Assembly (NCBI GenBank): GCA_964017195.1
Contig: OZ024888.1
Span: forward strand, 16,359,701-16,423,700
DNA length: 64,000 nt
Direction of reading: 5' to 3'
DNA from: Siderastrea radians
Taxonomy: Eukaryota > Cnidaria > Anthozoa > Scleractinia > Rhizangiidae
The notes under the pieces are model-generated. The model saw only the letters and a list, made by a program, of their open reading frames with translations, did not search any database and was not told where the DNA came from. Numbering within the stretch: position 1 is the first letter of the stretch; each line of letters begins with the position of its first letter. This document shows positions 1 through 10,412 of the stretch, piece by piece. A program made the position numbers and the translations under genes.

Positions 1-170
1 ACAACTACGCATGAGCACAGCACTATTTACAAAAAAGTATTTAAAGCAGTTATTTAGATTAGCAGACTGTTTTTCTTAGAAATTATTTTAAGTGACGTGA
101 CGTTTTCTCAAGCAATGGAAATGCGAGAGTAAAGAAGTTTTAAATGACAAGTGCACTTATTTCTTTCCAG

Positions 171-586
171 TGCTCGCGACGGAATACAACCGCGTGTTAA
201 TATTTAAGGAACCGATAACAAACAAAGCACTTCCGGGTCACGTGATGAGGACTGAGAAAGTGGCCGATGAAGGGAGCTGCCGGCTGAAGTGTTATTTGGA
301 GCCCAACTGTGTGTCCATCAATGTCGGACCTGTAGAAGAGGGAAAACACACGTGTGAGCTAAACAATGCGACAGATGAAAGCCCGTCTCACTCTTATCTG
401 GAAAAAAGAGAAGGCTACACACACTTTGAAGTTGAGGTAAGCCTTGCTGGTAGTGCGTTTTTTATAGACAACGACGACGACAGAAGAAGAACGACGACGG
501 ACATTAATGACGGTAACATGTAGATTACGTGAAGATAATAAATACAATGACTATGTCGACTATGAAGACGACGGCAATGATGATGA

Positions 587-620
<34 letters not shown>

Positions 621-3600
621 GATGACATTTCCTGGCAATACCCGAGAATACAACTACAATTATCCATTCAATAATGCAACTAATTATCTGGGGTTTTTTT
701 TCAGAATTTTTGTCATGGTAACACTTGCCTTGAGAAGAATACCATATGTCAAGTTGGGTTCACGAACAGCGGCTACAGATGTGCCTGTCGTAAGGGTTAT
801 ACCGGGGACAAGTGTGAAGGTAATTACATATCAGTTAGTGAAGCCGTTATCGGATTGGCCACTAACAAAGAAGAGAAATATGGCCTATTTCTTGAAGATA
901 ATACACTTAACCCGAAAAAGGGTATGAATCCTGATTTCTCTATTTCTTCTGTGTGCGTATCGTTGCACGCTAATTAACCTTATTCCTCCTTGGAAGGCTG
1001 GAATGGGGACACATGATGTGATATGATATGATATGATATGATATGACATAGTGGTATGATATGATATGACATGACATGACATGACATGATATGATGTGAT
1101 ATGATATGATATGATATGAAATGATGTGATATGATATGACATACAGTATTACTGTTCAAATAAATTCAATGTTCCCATGGCAGGCATATTTTGACAGAAA
1201 TTTTTTTTCGGAGACTTGTCTTCCCTGTATTATTGAAATGTCCTGTTTTAATTGTTAACGCAATTTTTGTATTTTAGATCACTTAAATGTTCTTCTACCG
1301 ATTTAATTACTTTCTGCCGTGGAAAATTTTTGTTGTTTACGGAGCTTCTGGAAAATCAAGAATCAAGATGGCAGATCCAAGATGGCCTCCGTTTAGAAAT
1401 GATGACGTAATCTCCACGTCCTGTGTCGCTTATGTCAAGGAAAACAATTTGAACGTTTTATGTACCTCCTCAGTCTCGTAGTCGTAACTTTAATACTCTT
1501 GGAGTTAAAAAGGGGGTGCTTTGTGTCCCCCCCAGGCTTCGGAACTCGAAAAAGACCAGCTAAATAGGGTTAACGCAGTTATTGAAAGACGACTTGAATT
1601 AAGCGGATAGTAATGGGGCACATGAGGTCAAGATTTTTTGCTTTGTTACATCTTTACAGATATCGATGAATGTAAGCTCGGTTTACACAACTGTGAGCCA
1701 GATTTCAAATGCGTGAACGAGCCAGGTTCATTCCGTTGTGGTTGCCATCCTGGGTTTGTTAAGGACGGTAATAACTGTAAAGGTAAGTCAAACATGTCAT
1801 GTGCCTTGTGCGAGGAAACAGCTTTGAAAAATGTTTGCTTCATTCTTTTCATTTTTCATTTTTTTATTTGCCACAACGAACAATGAGCCAATCACAAAAA
1901 CAATACATGTGTAACAAAAGAACGGCTTAGCTTTCTATCCGAAGTGTAAACCATAGAGGGGTGGCTAAAAGAGAAAGTAATAGGCTTATGAGTTTGGGAT
2001 TTTTCCTTTAAAATTTTTCCTTTGAAATGTTGTCAGAATTAAATTTTTTTCTTATGGTCGAAAGCGTGGTTTTACCTTTAGAACCAGCTTTAAGAACGCT
2101 TCATTCGTATTTTGTGTAATTGGTTAAATCATTTCAACGACCTCCGTCTTGTTAATCCAAATTTAACTGACATGATATGACAAAAGCAAAAGATGGCACA
2201 AGACACGACGTTTGACTTAAAAAAGAGTAGAGTTTTATAATGACTTATCTTTGAACATTGATATGAAATTCAAAGACGACCAAGAAGTACGCATTTTCGT
2301 CATTTCCTTCAGTAATAATGGAACATAAGGAACTATTAAAAACTGGATCTCGAAATTTGTATTCCTAGAAATATGATAGGCTCATCGGACAAAGGTTAGG
2401 AGCTAATAACCAACGGTGCGACTCATATGGTGAGAAAATTGCGTCAGCAACAAAACAAAACTTATTTCTTTCTATATTTTTTATCACTATGTAAGACGTA
2501 ACTTGGCGAGATAATGGCTCGGAAAAATCGAAGTTAACGAAGGAAGAAATTACGACACCATCACTAAAATGCAAATCAGAATTGGTGAAGAGAGTTTGAT
2601 TTCGCATAATTAACGGACAAGGAACTGTGTTGAAAAGGCTGGAAATTCAAGCTTGTTAAGTCTGTGGCGTTGTATTTACGACTTCTTTTATCTCCAAACT
2701 CAATATAATTTTGCGGCGAACGGTATGTTTTACACAGAAAGCTTTCGACACCGAAATGCCAAAACACGACATGACACATGGCTTTTGTCTGAAACAAAAC
2801 ACTGTAAAATGGAAATGAATCAATTAACAACGAGAATTATGTATCATTTACTGCAGCAACACGAGGTTGGTATTCTCATGATCCTGCTCAATCCTGCAAG
2901 AATATCCGAGATTTTGGTTCCTCCAAAGGAGACGGGGAATACTGGATCGACCCTGCAAAGAATGGAAACCCTTTGGAAGTCTACTGCGACATGACAACTG
3001 ATGGAGGTAACTTATAAAAAGGTCGACACCCTGGTTAACCTCTTTCTCAGATCTTCTCCAAGTCGTTTGTCTTAATTCTTTGAAGAAAACGTGGTAGAAT
3101 GCTGAGACTGCCATAGTGTTTCATGGTGTCATAGGCCCCACCTGTCAGTTTACAGCTTGCAGATGTACGTTGCATTATTAGTACTCCCAATAAAATGCCA
3201 AAACCCCTATCTCGTAGTGATTCTTATTATTCATCACTAAGTGATAAATAATGGGAATTTTTCTTTTGCAATTTAGTTTTAATTAGTAATTTCCTAGGAA
3301 GGTCACAGATATGCCGACTACCTCGGCAACTCAGATTTTATATATTTGTTTTTTTGTGACAAATAATGTTTTTTTGTGATTAAATAAAGATGCCATCATC
3401 TCTTGAGATTTAATCTCTACCTATTAGAATGCAGCCTCAAAAAAAAATCAGTGTCATATAGAAACTCTTATTTATTTGCTTATTTTTATCGCTGTTAGTG
3501 CTTCGTCACGTGAACTGTAAACCTCATCTGGTTTCAGGTGGCTGGCTTCTTGTGTCCAGCTTTGTGATGAACAGTTTAACTCCTCCTCCTCCCTCTCAGC

Positions 3601-4076
3601 TGCCAGTTAACAATTCATATCGCGGAATAAGCAGCAAACAGATGCTACTTACAAAAACCGCTATGAATGAGCTAAGAAGTTATTTGAATTTCACTCAACT
3701 GAGATTCAACTGCAAGAAAAATCAAGGGCGTACATTCCACATCACCACGGCTGCTAAAAGCTCTGGTGAAGCTGTGGTCCAGTACTTCAGCGGTCAGACG
3801 GATGTTCAGCCCGACTCGTGTGGTTCGTTCTTAATAATGAGTGATGACAACTCCACGTTGGCACGAGCTTGCCAAAACTGGGGAAATGAGAAAGGTTCTT
3901 TTAAAGTCGGGAAATGGGGGTCCGAAAGAAATGAAGACAGATTATACAATCACGCTGCCTTTGTTGCAAATGCTCATCACTGGATAGTTGGGTCATCTGA
4001 CAGATGGGAATGCGATGATTACGGTACCAACGTAAACCGGTTTCCTGGCGATTTCTGGAAAGTGTTTGTTCGTTAG
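171..4076 (+). CDS. PAN / EGF / calcium-binding EGF / fibrinogen-like secreted protein, 5' end outside window
   Basis: Five exons are visible: 171-436, 705-819, 1660-1782, 2857-3006 and 3538-4076 (stop TAG). All have AG/GT borders, and the later junctions are phase 1. The first is a PAN/apple-like module with paired cysteines (CRLKC, NCVS). Next comes an EGF module ending YTGDKCEG, then a calcium-binding EGF starting DIDEC. The last two exons form a fibrinogen C-terminal-like domain ([32 protein letters not shown]). Its C-terminal half lacks the usual fibrinogen pocket and ends DDYG...[11 protein letters not shown]. This combination resembles coral skeletal-organic-matrix and fibrinogen-like proteins; that link is from memory of the family. 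The signal-peptide exon must lie upstream of base 1. Probably extracellular, in matrix or adhesion; no enzymatic residues seen. Confidence 0.8.
577..624. repeat. (ATG)n/(GTG)n microsatellite
   Basis: About ten ATG/GAT units grade into GTG units. The array lies in the intron between the PAN and EGF exons. It creates a spurious Met/Val-rich open frame. Confidence 0.9.
1016..1141. repeat. Pentanucleotide (TGATA)n-type satellite in an intron
   Basis: About 25 imperfect copies of a five-base unit (TGATA/TGACA) lie in the intron between the two EGF exons. Long open frames through it on either strand are artefacts of the repeat. Confidence 0.9.
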
Positions 4077-4398
4077 GAATTTGGGTCATTGATGTTATCA
4101 TCATTCTCTTTCTCCCGACAATTTACCCTCAGACGGTCTTGAGGGCGGGGATTCAACCCATCTTCAACTTTATCAAGGGCATTTTCTCATTTTCTCGCAA
4201 AGTTCGGTGAGATTAGGTTGCTATGGTTACGCGATATGACGATATGTTTTTGACCTTTTTTGCTGTAAGCAGTTCCAGAACCTATATTAAATACCTCATC
4301 TTGTAGAGCACGTTCGTGTACCTCTAGAGGTACACTTTTTTCGAAATATTGTAACCCGCTCCCCCCACGGTGGGGATATGAGTTTACGTCCGAGAGTT

Positions 4399-4404
4399 AA
4401 TAAA
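4399..4404 (+). terminator. AATAAA polyadenylation signal of the PAN/EGF gene
   Basis: A canonical AATAAA lies 323 bases after the TAG stop at 4076, with no other gene between. It is the likely 3' end signal of the preceding gene. Confidence 0.5.
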
Positions 4405-5188
4405 GGTTTCTTCGTTCCCAGTAACAGCAAATCATAGAGCTAAGTATAAAGCTCTAGACAATTTTAATCAAAACAGGTTTTATGAAGTGACTGCTGAAAC
4501 GGTTCGTATGGATAATTCTTTTTAACCTGTTGTAATTTTATGGCCATTTATTTGCAATTTGAATATGTTGTGAGCGGTGGGAGCAGAAGGGTATGGAATG
4601 GCCGCATAATAGCCACCTTATTGAGTCATCTTCCGATACAACATTGTCCTGTTTATGCTATCTCTACAGTACACAACATCAAAATTTCAAAAGCATTTGC
4701 AGCTAACAAAATATAGGTTTCTTTCCTTGAAAATAACACACATAGTTCCGTTTGTTGCACCACAGTCAACTTAGCGTTTAACAAGGCTATAAATGGTTAG
4801 TAGGGGGAAATAATGGCGCTATCTGGATTTTTTTGTAGTTACTGTTACGTCATCAGAATGTAATTTTTTCGATCCTTTCTCATGCGTTGTATTATGGGTA
4901 ACGTTAACGTTATGGGTAACCTTATCGTAGCTGTACTTTTCAGGTGATGACGAAACAAAGATTATTTATGTAGATAAAGAAAGGGAAATAACCTCTTAGA
5001 CATGCATGTAATTTAGGAGAATATGACAAAAATAGATCAACGATTTAACTTCTTTGAATAAGGTGTTGAAATTCTCACAATAAAAGAACAGGAATAATCT
5101 TGATTGCAATAAAAATAAGTAGTTGATAATAATAGTTTGTTGTCTTTTTGTCCTCTGGTAAATGATTTCTGCTACTTCTATCTAACTT
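4405..5188. other. Intergenic, nothing recognised
   Basis: AT-rich DNA with no open frame resembling a protein and no clear repeat. It separates the PAN/EGF gene from the first SINE. Confidence 0.5.
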
Positions 5189-5550
5189 GGGGGCGCGGTG
5201 GTGTGGTGGTTAGCGCGTTGGACTTCAGATCTGAAGGTCTGTGGTTTGGGGCCCAGTGCCTGCCATCATGTTGTTTCCTTAAACAAGAAACTTTACCACA
5301 CACTGTCTCTCTCCACCCAGGTGTATAAATGTGTACTGGCGACATACTGCTGGGGGTAACCCTGCAAAGGACTAGCATCCTGTCCAAAGGGGGGTAGCAA
5401 TACTCTCAGTTGCTTCATGCTACAGAAACCGGGTTGAGCTGACCGTAAGGGCCTCCTTGGCTCGTGTGCGACTTCACCTACCTACCTACCTACCTACCTA
5501 CCTACCTACCTACCTACCTACCTACCTACCTACCTAGCTACCTACCTAAC
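5189..5550 (+). mobile_element. tRNA-derived SINE with (CCTA)n tail
   Basis: The head resembles a tRNA. There is an A-box-like stretch (TGGTGTGGTGGTTAGC) near 5199, an anticodon-arm-like GGACTTCAGATCTGAAGG, and a degenerate B box (GGTTTGGGGCC) at 5243-5253. A unique body follows with TGTTGTTTCCTTA and CTCCACCCAGGTGTA. The tail is about 18 CCTA units (5476-5550). The head is closest in my memory to tRNA-Arg-type sequences. A decayed reverse copy of the body occurs at 9085-9225, which supports a dispersed element. Confidence 0.75.
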
Positions 5551-7060
5551 TTAAGGCTGCTTCAATGGAAGGAGGGTTACCCGTCTAGCGGTTAACCTGC
5601 CTAAGCTAAAACAGAAGCCGCACCTACATGTAAAATTAAAGACCTTTTACCTTAGTCCCAGCATGGGGGCACAAACTATAGCTTTAAATAAGTGCTCCTG
5701 AGTTCTCCTTTTCTTTTCACAATTAAAGTCATCTGTCTCCAAGAAAATATATATCAATATTAAGATCCATATAAATTTACCTGACACAGATTTCTATGGA
5801 TACGGTTTTCCACGGCCTCTACCCACAAAAATATTTTCATTTTCATTACGCTTGAGCGGGTGTTATCTTGGGAATCCTGCAACTGGCTGGTTACAGGAGC
5901 AAGCAGAATTTTCCTATCTCCGACCAGGGTCATTGAATTAAAAAAATAAAATGAGCAAACCTTAGTTCAATAAGCTGATCCTTTTGTTTCATATACCGGC
6001 CATTCTCTGCAAAACACAGGCTTGGTATCTTTTTACTGGATTGGACTAAATTACGATATAAATGGAGAGTAGAGATAAACAGATAGAAGCTTAGAACGAG
6101 AACGGCAAGAACGGCAACTTGAAGGACAACATTTCTACAGCCGGGACAGTAATTGCGCGGGAATTTTGAGCATAAACGTTAAAATTCGCGACTTTCTTAG
6201 GTTTCTTACATACTGGTTAATATGTTTAGCTTGAGTACAGCCAGCCGCTCTTTACCGTGTACAGTGCACGAAATACAGAGGCGTGTTGGAGTTTCCTGAT
6301 TGGAGAGTTGCTTATGAGGGCCCAATTGCTAGGTTAGTTTAAAAGAAAATTGTTTCATACCCATAGCATTAGTTTTCATTGGAGTGGCCGAATGAAAGGA
6401 CTTCCAGGGTAAGAAATGACTAGTCAAAATAAAGTGGTCACAATGATAAAGTGGCGGTATTAACAGAGCGGGGCGAGAGCTGGGTTAACCTACCCCCTCA
6501 AGTGTCTTGGGTGGAATACTACGGCTTCAGTATAGTTTTTTCTTAGTCTCGTGAAAGTTATAATTGTTTCATATTAATTACGAATACACTTCTGCGGATA
6601 TGGAGTGAAAAGACAAAAATATAAATATTAAAATATAATATGTGAGCATATCTGAGAAATAATCAAAGAATTCGCCAGTTGTAAAGTGGGTAGCTATAGC
6701 CGTAATATTCAAGGGTATACTTCTATTTATTAACGCATGTTTGGTTATATGAAAACAATTCTGTTCGTACACTGAAAGGCAATATATAAGATCCAGCTCT
6801 CGTCCAGTGGGTTAAGTTCTCTTCAAAACTAGATTTAAAGAATGGCCAAGGGTAATGTGAGGGTAATTTAAGGGTATGCATTCTCTTGAATTCATTCTCT
6901 TAATTTATTATTCCACTGTTGTGTCATTTTACCGTATAAGGGCCAGAGAACGCGCAAGATATGCCAGCGTATTACACCGTACAATCCCAGTTTGACCGGT
7001 TTTTTGCTGGAGAAGGACGAAGCAAAAACAAAATGCAGTAGAATAATGAACCTCTTATTT
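5551..7060. other. Intergenic, nothing recognised
   Basis: No convincing exon, RNA or repeat seen. Open frames here are short and have no recognisable domain. Confidence 0.4.
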
Positions 7061-7062
7061 TG

Positions 7063-7146
7063 TGTTTTGGACGATAATACGCGCGGACGTTTTACTCGTT
7101 GTTCGCTACGCAACTCGTAAATATCTGCGCGTATTATCGACCAAAA
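7063..7146. repeat. 21-bp inverted repeat pair around a 42-bp loop
   Basis: GTTTTGG.CGATAATACGCGC at 7063-7083 is inverted at 7126-7146 with one mismatch. It lies immediately before the recombinase fragment and makes mirrored open frames on the two strands. It could be a structural part of that element. Confidence 0.6.
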
Positions 7147-7149
7147 CAC

Positions 7150-7539
7150 CGAATAAGGTGTGTACTATCGAAAGTTCGGATGGACGATATTGCAATGACT
7201 TATTTAGAAGAGTATCTCACAAGAATAGGATCAGTTCGAAGCTCTGAACACACCAGACTATTTCTTAGTTATAGTAAGCCCCACAAACCTGTTTCCCAAA
7301 GTAGTATTTCAAGGTGGGTCAAAACAGTTATGATGAAATCAGGTATAAACACTGAGCACTTCAAGCCACATAGTACCAGAGCAGCTTCCACTTCAGCCGC
7401 ATTAAGAAAGGGTGTACCTCTAGAAGCTATAATGGCTGCTGCAGGGTGTTCAACAGAGTGTACTTTTGCTACTTACTATAAGAAAGAGACCAAAGAGGAC
7501 ACCAACTATGGACAGTCTGTTCTAAATTGCTCTCTTTAA
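7150..7539 (+). pseudogene. Tyrosine recombinase C-terminal fragment (DIRS/Ngaro-like element)
   Basis: The translated frame carries the C-terminal catalytic signature of tyrosine recombinases: SISRWVK, then HSTRAAS (HxxR), then GCSTECTFATYY, where one terminal Tyr would be the nucleophile. This pattern is typical of recombinases of DIRS-like retrotransposons that are abundant in cnidarians. The N-terminal region and the upstream reverse transcriptase are absent, and no start codon in good context is seen. It is therefore a fragment, not a working gene. A fold-back repeat follows at 7692-7955. Confidence 0.6.
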
Positions 7540-7691
7540 TTATCAGTTACTGTAAAAATCAGTTGCCACTGTTGAGTTAAGGTTGCAATAAACCAGTTGT
7601 TGTGTTAAAGATTGTTATTTGATACTTTGGCTTATATGGCCCATGTGCTTTAAAGTCTCATGGGATCTCGCATATGCAAATGAGGAGGTAG

Positions 7692-7955
7692 AATTAAAAA
7701 TTAAACAAGCCTTACTAGTAAGGTGAAGTTTGATTGGAATTCTACCTCCTCATTGATGCATAGAGAGATCACATGCCCACCCTTATATTTCGGAATCTTC
7801 CCCCCCATGAGGGGTTTATAAACATGGGGCAATGGCTTTAAAGGATGATCTTCACTGCGCATGCGCTAACTCCTGTGATCTCTCTATGCATCAATGAGGA
7901 GATAGAATTCCAATCAAACTTCACCTTACATTTAAGGCTTGTTTAATTTTTAATT
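7692..7955. mobile_element. Fold-back repeat with 81-bp inverted arms
   Basis: Arm 7692-7772 is repeated in inverse at 7875-7955 with only a few differences, around a loop of about 100 bases. The right arm begins GTGATCTCTCTATGCATCAA. It may be a non-autonomous palindromic element or the terminal and internal complementary repeats of the neighbouring DIRS-like element. Confidence 0.7.
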
Positions 7956-8019
7956 ATGTGTCAGATTTACATCTTGATTTACCTAAAAAGTTTCCACACT
8001 CCATTAGAAACATGAGCTC

Positions 8020-8680
8020 AGAGGGAAAAAGAAAGGAAATTTGGAGAAAAAAAAGTAACAGAGAATTTAAGCTTGGAAGTGTTTGCTGGAAATAACAATA
8101 GCGTTTCTTAGTGGTATAACAGTGATCACCTTTCCCGGGAATTGAACTAATATGTAAGGAAAGGGGAAAGGGGTATGTAATGGTTTCTATGTTAACTAGC
8201 GAAATACACTGACATAAGTCGGCACTGTGATTAAAGATCTCTGTGTTTATCTGAGGCAACAGATATTTTGCATTGGGAGAACACCTAAACATCGAGAAAG
8301 GGTAAAACATGTGAAAGTCGAAAAGAACAGGCTAAATGACAAAACACCGCGTTGTCAATATTGGCAGATGTACGTACGCCTTGTTACAAACTATTTTTCA
8401 AGGAGTAAGATGCTTTTTGTAGTTGTGACAATTTTTGGAACATTTATATCGAAGCAGCAATTTTCGTTTCCTTAAAACAAAGCTTAGTTTTTATTTAGAT
8501 AACACAAGACAAGAACGGCTTATTCACTGACATCAATATATTTTAGTGTAAATCACAGGTACGGTGTTGGGTGCTGAGTGCTGTTAATTATGAGATCAAT
8601 AAAAAATGTTTAATTGCCTTTCATGCAATGAAAATGAGCAATTTGTGTGGTTACTGTGCATTTGCAAGCATTACCAATCA
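8020..8680 (+). other. Relic of lectin-ZP gene 3' flank, including an AATAAA
   Basis: This block aligns by eye with 29640-30280, downstream of lectin gene B. Shared landmarks are TTTGCTGGAAAT.ACAAT, GATGCTTTT, the GGTGTTGGGTGCT region and TTATGAGATCAATAAAAAA. The shared AATAAA is at 8598-8603 here and 30215-30220 there. It has the same orientation as gene B but no coding exons before it. It looks like the surviving 3' end of an older lost gene copy. Confidence 0.55.
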
Positions 8681-9084
8681 GAGGAGTACTCATAATGAAA
8701 TTTTCATGTTGCCATCAGTACCTTTTTTTAGACCTTCATGGCTTATTAATTTGTTGCTTACTATTTATTTGCCATTATTAATATTGGTCCAGTTTCGCAA
8801 AACCAACAAAAACAGAAGAATCTGAAATAAAACACACAAGACCACAGGGCGCCGCGTTTAAGGTTGGATTCAAGCAGTAAGGCCGTATGCAATAGTACCA
8901 CCCACATTCCTGGTCGTTTCGTTCTATGTTTCCTCCATTGTAGATATATTTCAACCTGTGGTACCGATGTTGCGAGGCAAGTTAAACGTTAAGTCTTTCT
9001 AGACTAACAGCCAAGTGTGATTCCACAATGAACTTTCGCCAGAAGTAAAGTACTTAGAAGTCCAGATACTCACAACTGCTTAAG

Positions 9085-9225
9085 CTTAGCCTGGTATTAG
9101 CTGAAGTTTCCCCCAGTATATTTTTTTAGATTTCCATAACGGCTTGCCTGTACTCCGCTTCTACACTTGGGTGGAGGGAGGCAATGTAGAACAAAGTTCC
9201 TTGCATATCTAAGGAAACAACATAA
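9085..9225 (-). mobile_element. Decayed reverse copy of the CCTA-tailed SINE body
   Basis: The reverse complement contains TGTTGTTTCCTTA, then GGAACTTT, CTCCACCCAAGTGTA, GTACTGG-like and ATACTGGGGG landmarks. They occur in the same order as in the SINE body at about 5270-5360. The tRNA-like head is not visible. Confidence 0.55.
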
Positions 9226-9235
9226 TAAGTTGCAT

Positions 9236-9640
9236 TAAGTCAGAATACCACACAAATGTGCTCAGGTAAACTATAGCCACCTAAAATAGGGCACTATGGC
9301 CACGTTGGTAGCGCGTATTACCCCTAAATCTACCAGAAAAACTAGTGAGCCCAAGTATTAGCAGCCATGGACGGCTGTTTCGGCCTTGTTAGGCCTCATC
9401 ATGCAGCATGGCACAGCTAATATTATTTCTATAGTTGAGTTGTATGCTTTTGCAATACTGCAAGAACTTGCAGTCATGCAAATAAAGCTAATTGTTGTTG
9501 TTGTTGTTGTTGTTGATTTAGGGGTAACGCCCGCTACCAAAGTGGCCAGACTGCCCTATCCAGTGGCTATAGATTACCTGAGCACATTTGTGTGGTATTC
9601 TGACTTTGTCACTTTTAGCCACATCCCACAAGCCTCAAAT
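9236..9640. repeat. Inverted pair of a ~110-bp repeat with (GTT)n between
   Basis: The left arm (about 9236-9345) reads in reverse as the right arm (about 9508-9640). Shared words are GCTACCAA.GTGGCCA, TACCTGAGCACATTTGTG and GGTATTCTGACTT. A third copy, direct relative to the right arm, is at 10293-10412. A (TTG)n tract lies at about 9494-9515. It is likely a fold-back element; no coding content. Confidence 0.65.
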
Positions 9641-9821
9641 TTCATTCGCTTGTTATCTTCATGTGGGATCCCTGAGCCCAAGTATTGTAATAAAGAGAAT
9701 TAAGTTACATCAGTCTGAATTGATAATGAATTACTGCGTAAATTTAAGCATGATAGAATGAATCTCATCAATTGAATGTTAACAAAATAATCATCAGAAG
9801 TCATTAATTCTTTTGTAGCTT

Positions 9822-10178
9822 CTAAGTAGACAATCGTTTTATATTTGGAAGGTGGTACTCTGTTTTCTTGTAAAACCTATCTCTAGAAAATGAGTATTTA
9901 GGACAGCAAAAAAGTAAGTGAGTTTCATCCTCAATTTGATTGGGTCCGCAGGTAGGACAAAGTCTATTAACTCTTGGGATTTGACTATATCTACCAGTTT
10001 CAACCATCAATTTGTGATTACCTTTTCTAAGTTTCACTAATTCTCGCCTTTCATTTAACTTGCTTGTAAGTTTTGGATAACAAGAAGGTGTGTATTCGTT
10101 TTTAAAACTGATATAAAGCTCTAGTTTCTTAGAGTGTTGAGTAGCATGTTGCCACTGTAGGATATATTTGTGTTGCAT
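9822..10178 (-). pseudogene. LINE ORF2 C-terminal fragment (zinc-finger region after the reverse transcriptase)
   Basis: The minus-strand frame shows KLRKGNHKLMVETGRY, then LCPTCG, then EDETHLLFCCPKY. This is the Cys-Cys...His...Cys pattern found near the end of many non-LTR retrotransposon ORF2 proteins, common in cnidarian genomes. The reverse transcriptase core is missing, so this is a 3' remnant. The neighbouring repeat copies at 9508-9640 and 10293-10412 bracket it. Confidence 0.65.
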
Positions 10179-10292
10179 TGGGCTTATACAGTGTTTGATC
10201 TTTTATTTTATTTAAGAAAAAACAGTGAGCCCAAGTATTAGCATCCATGGACAGCTGTTTCGGCCATGGGCTAATTATTTTTTCTGGTAGAT

Positions 10293-10412
10293 TTACGGGT
10301 AATGCCCGCTACCAACGTGGCCATAGTGCCCTATTTAAAGGCTACAGTTTACCTGAGCACATTTGTGCGGTATTCTGACTTTGTCACTTTTAGAACATCC
10401 CACAAGCCTCAC
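10293..10412 (+). repeat. Third copy of the ~110-bp repeat
   Basis: It matches 9508-9640 in the same orientation (GCTACCAACGTGGCCATAG, TACCTGAGCACATTTGTG, GTATTCTGACTTTGTCAC). Confidence 0.6.

Noticed and set aside
885..1142. Minus-strand open frame of Ser/Tyr/His repeats
   Set aside because: It is a translation of the (TGATA)n satellite and has no coding character.
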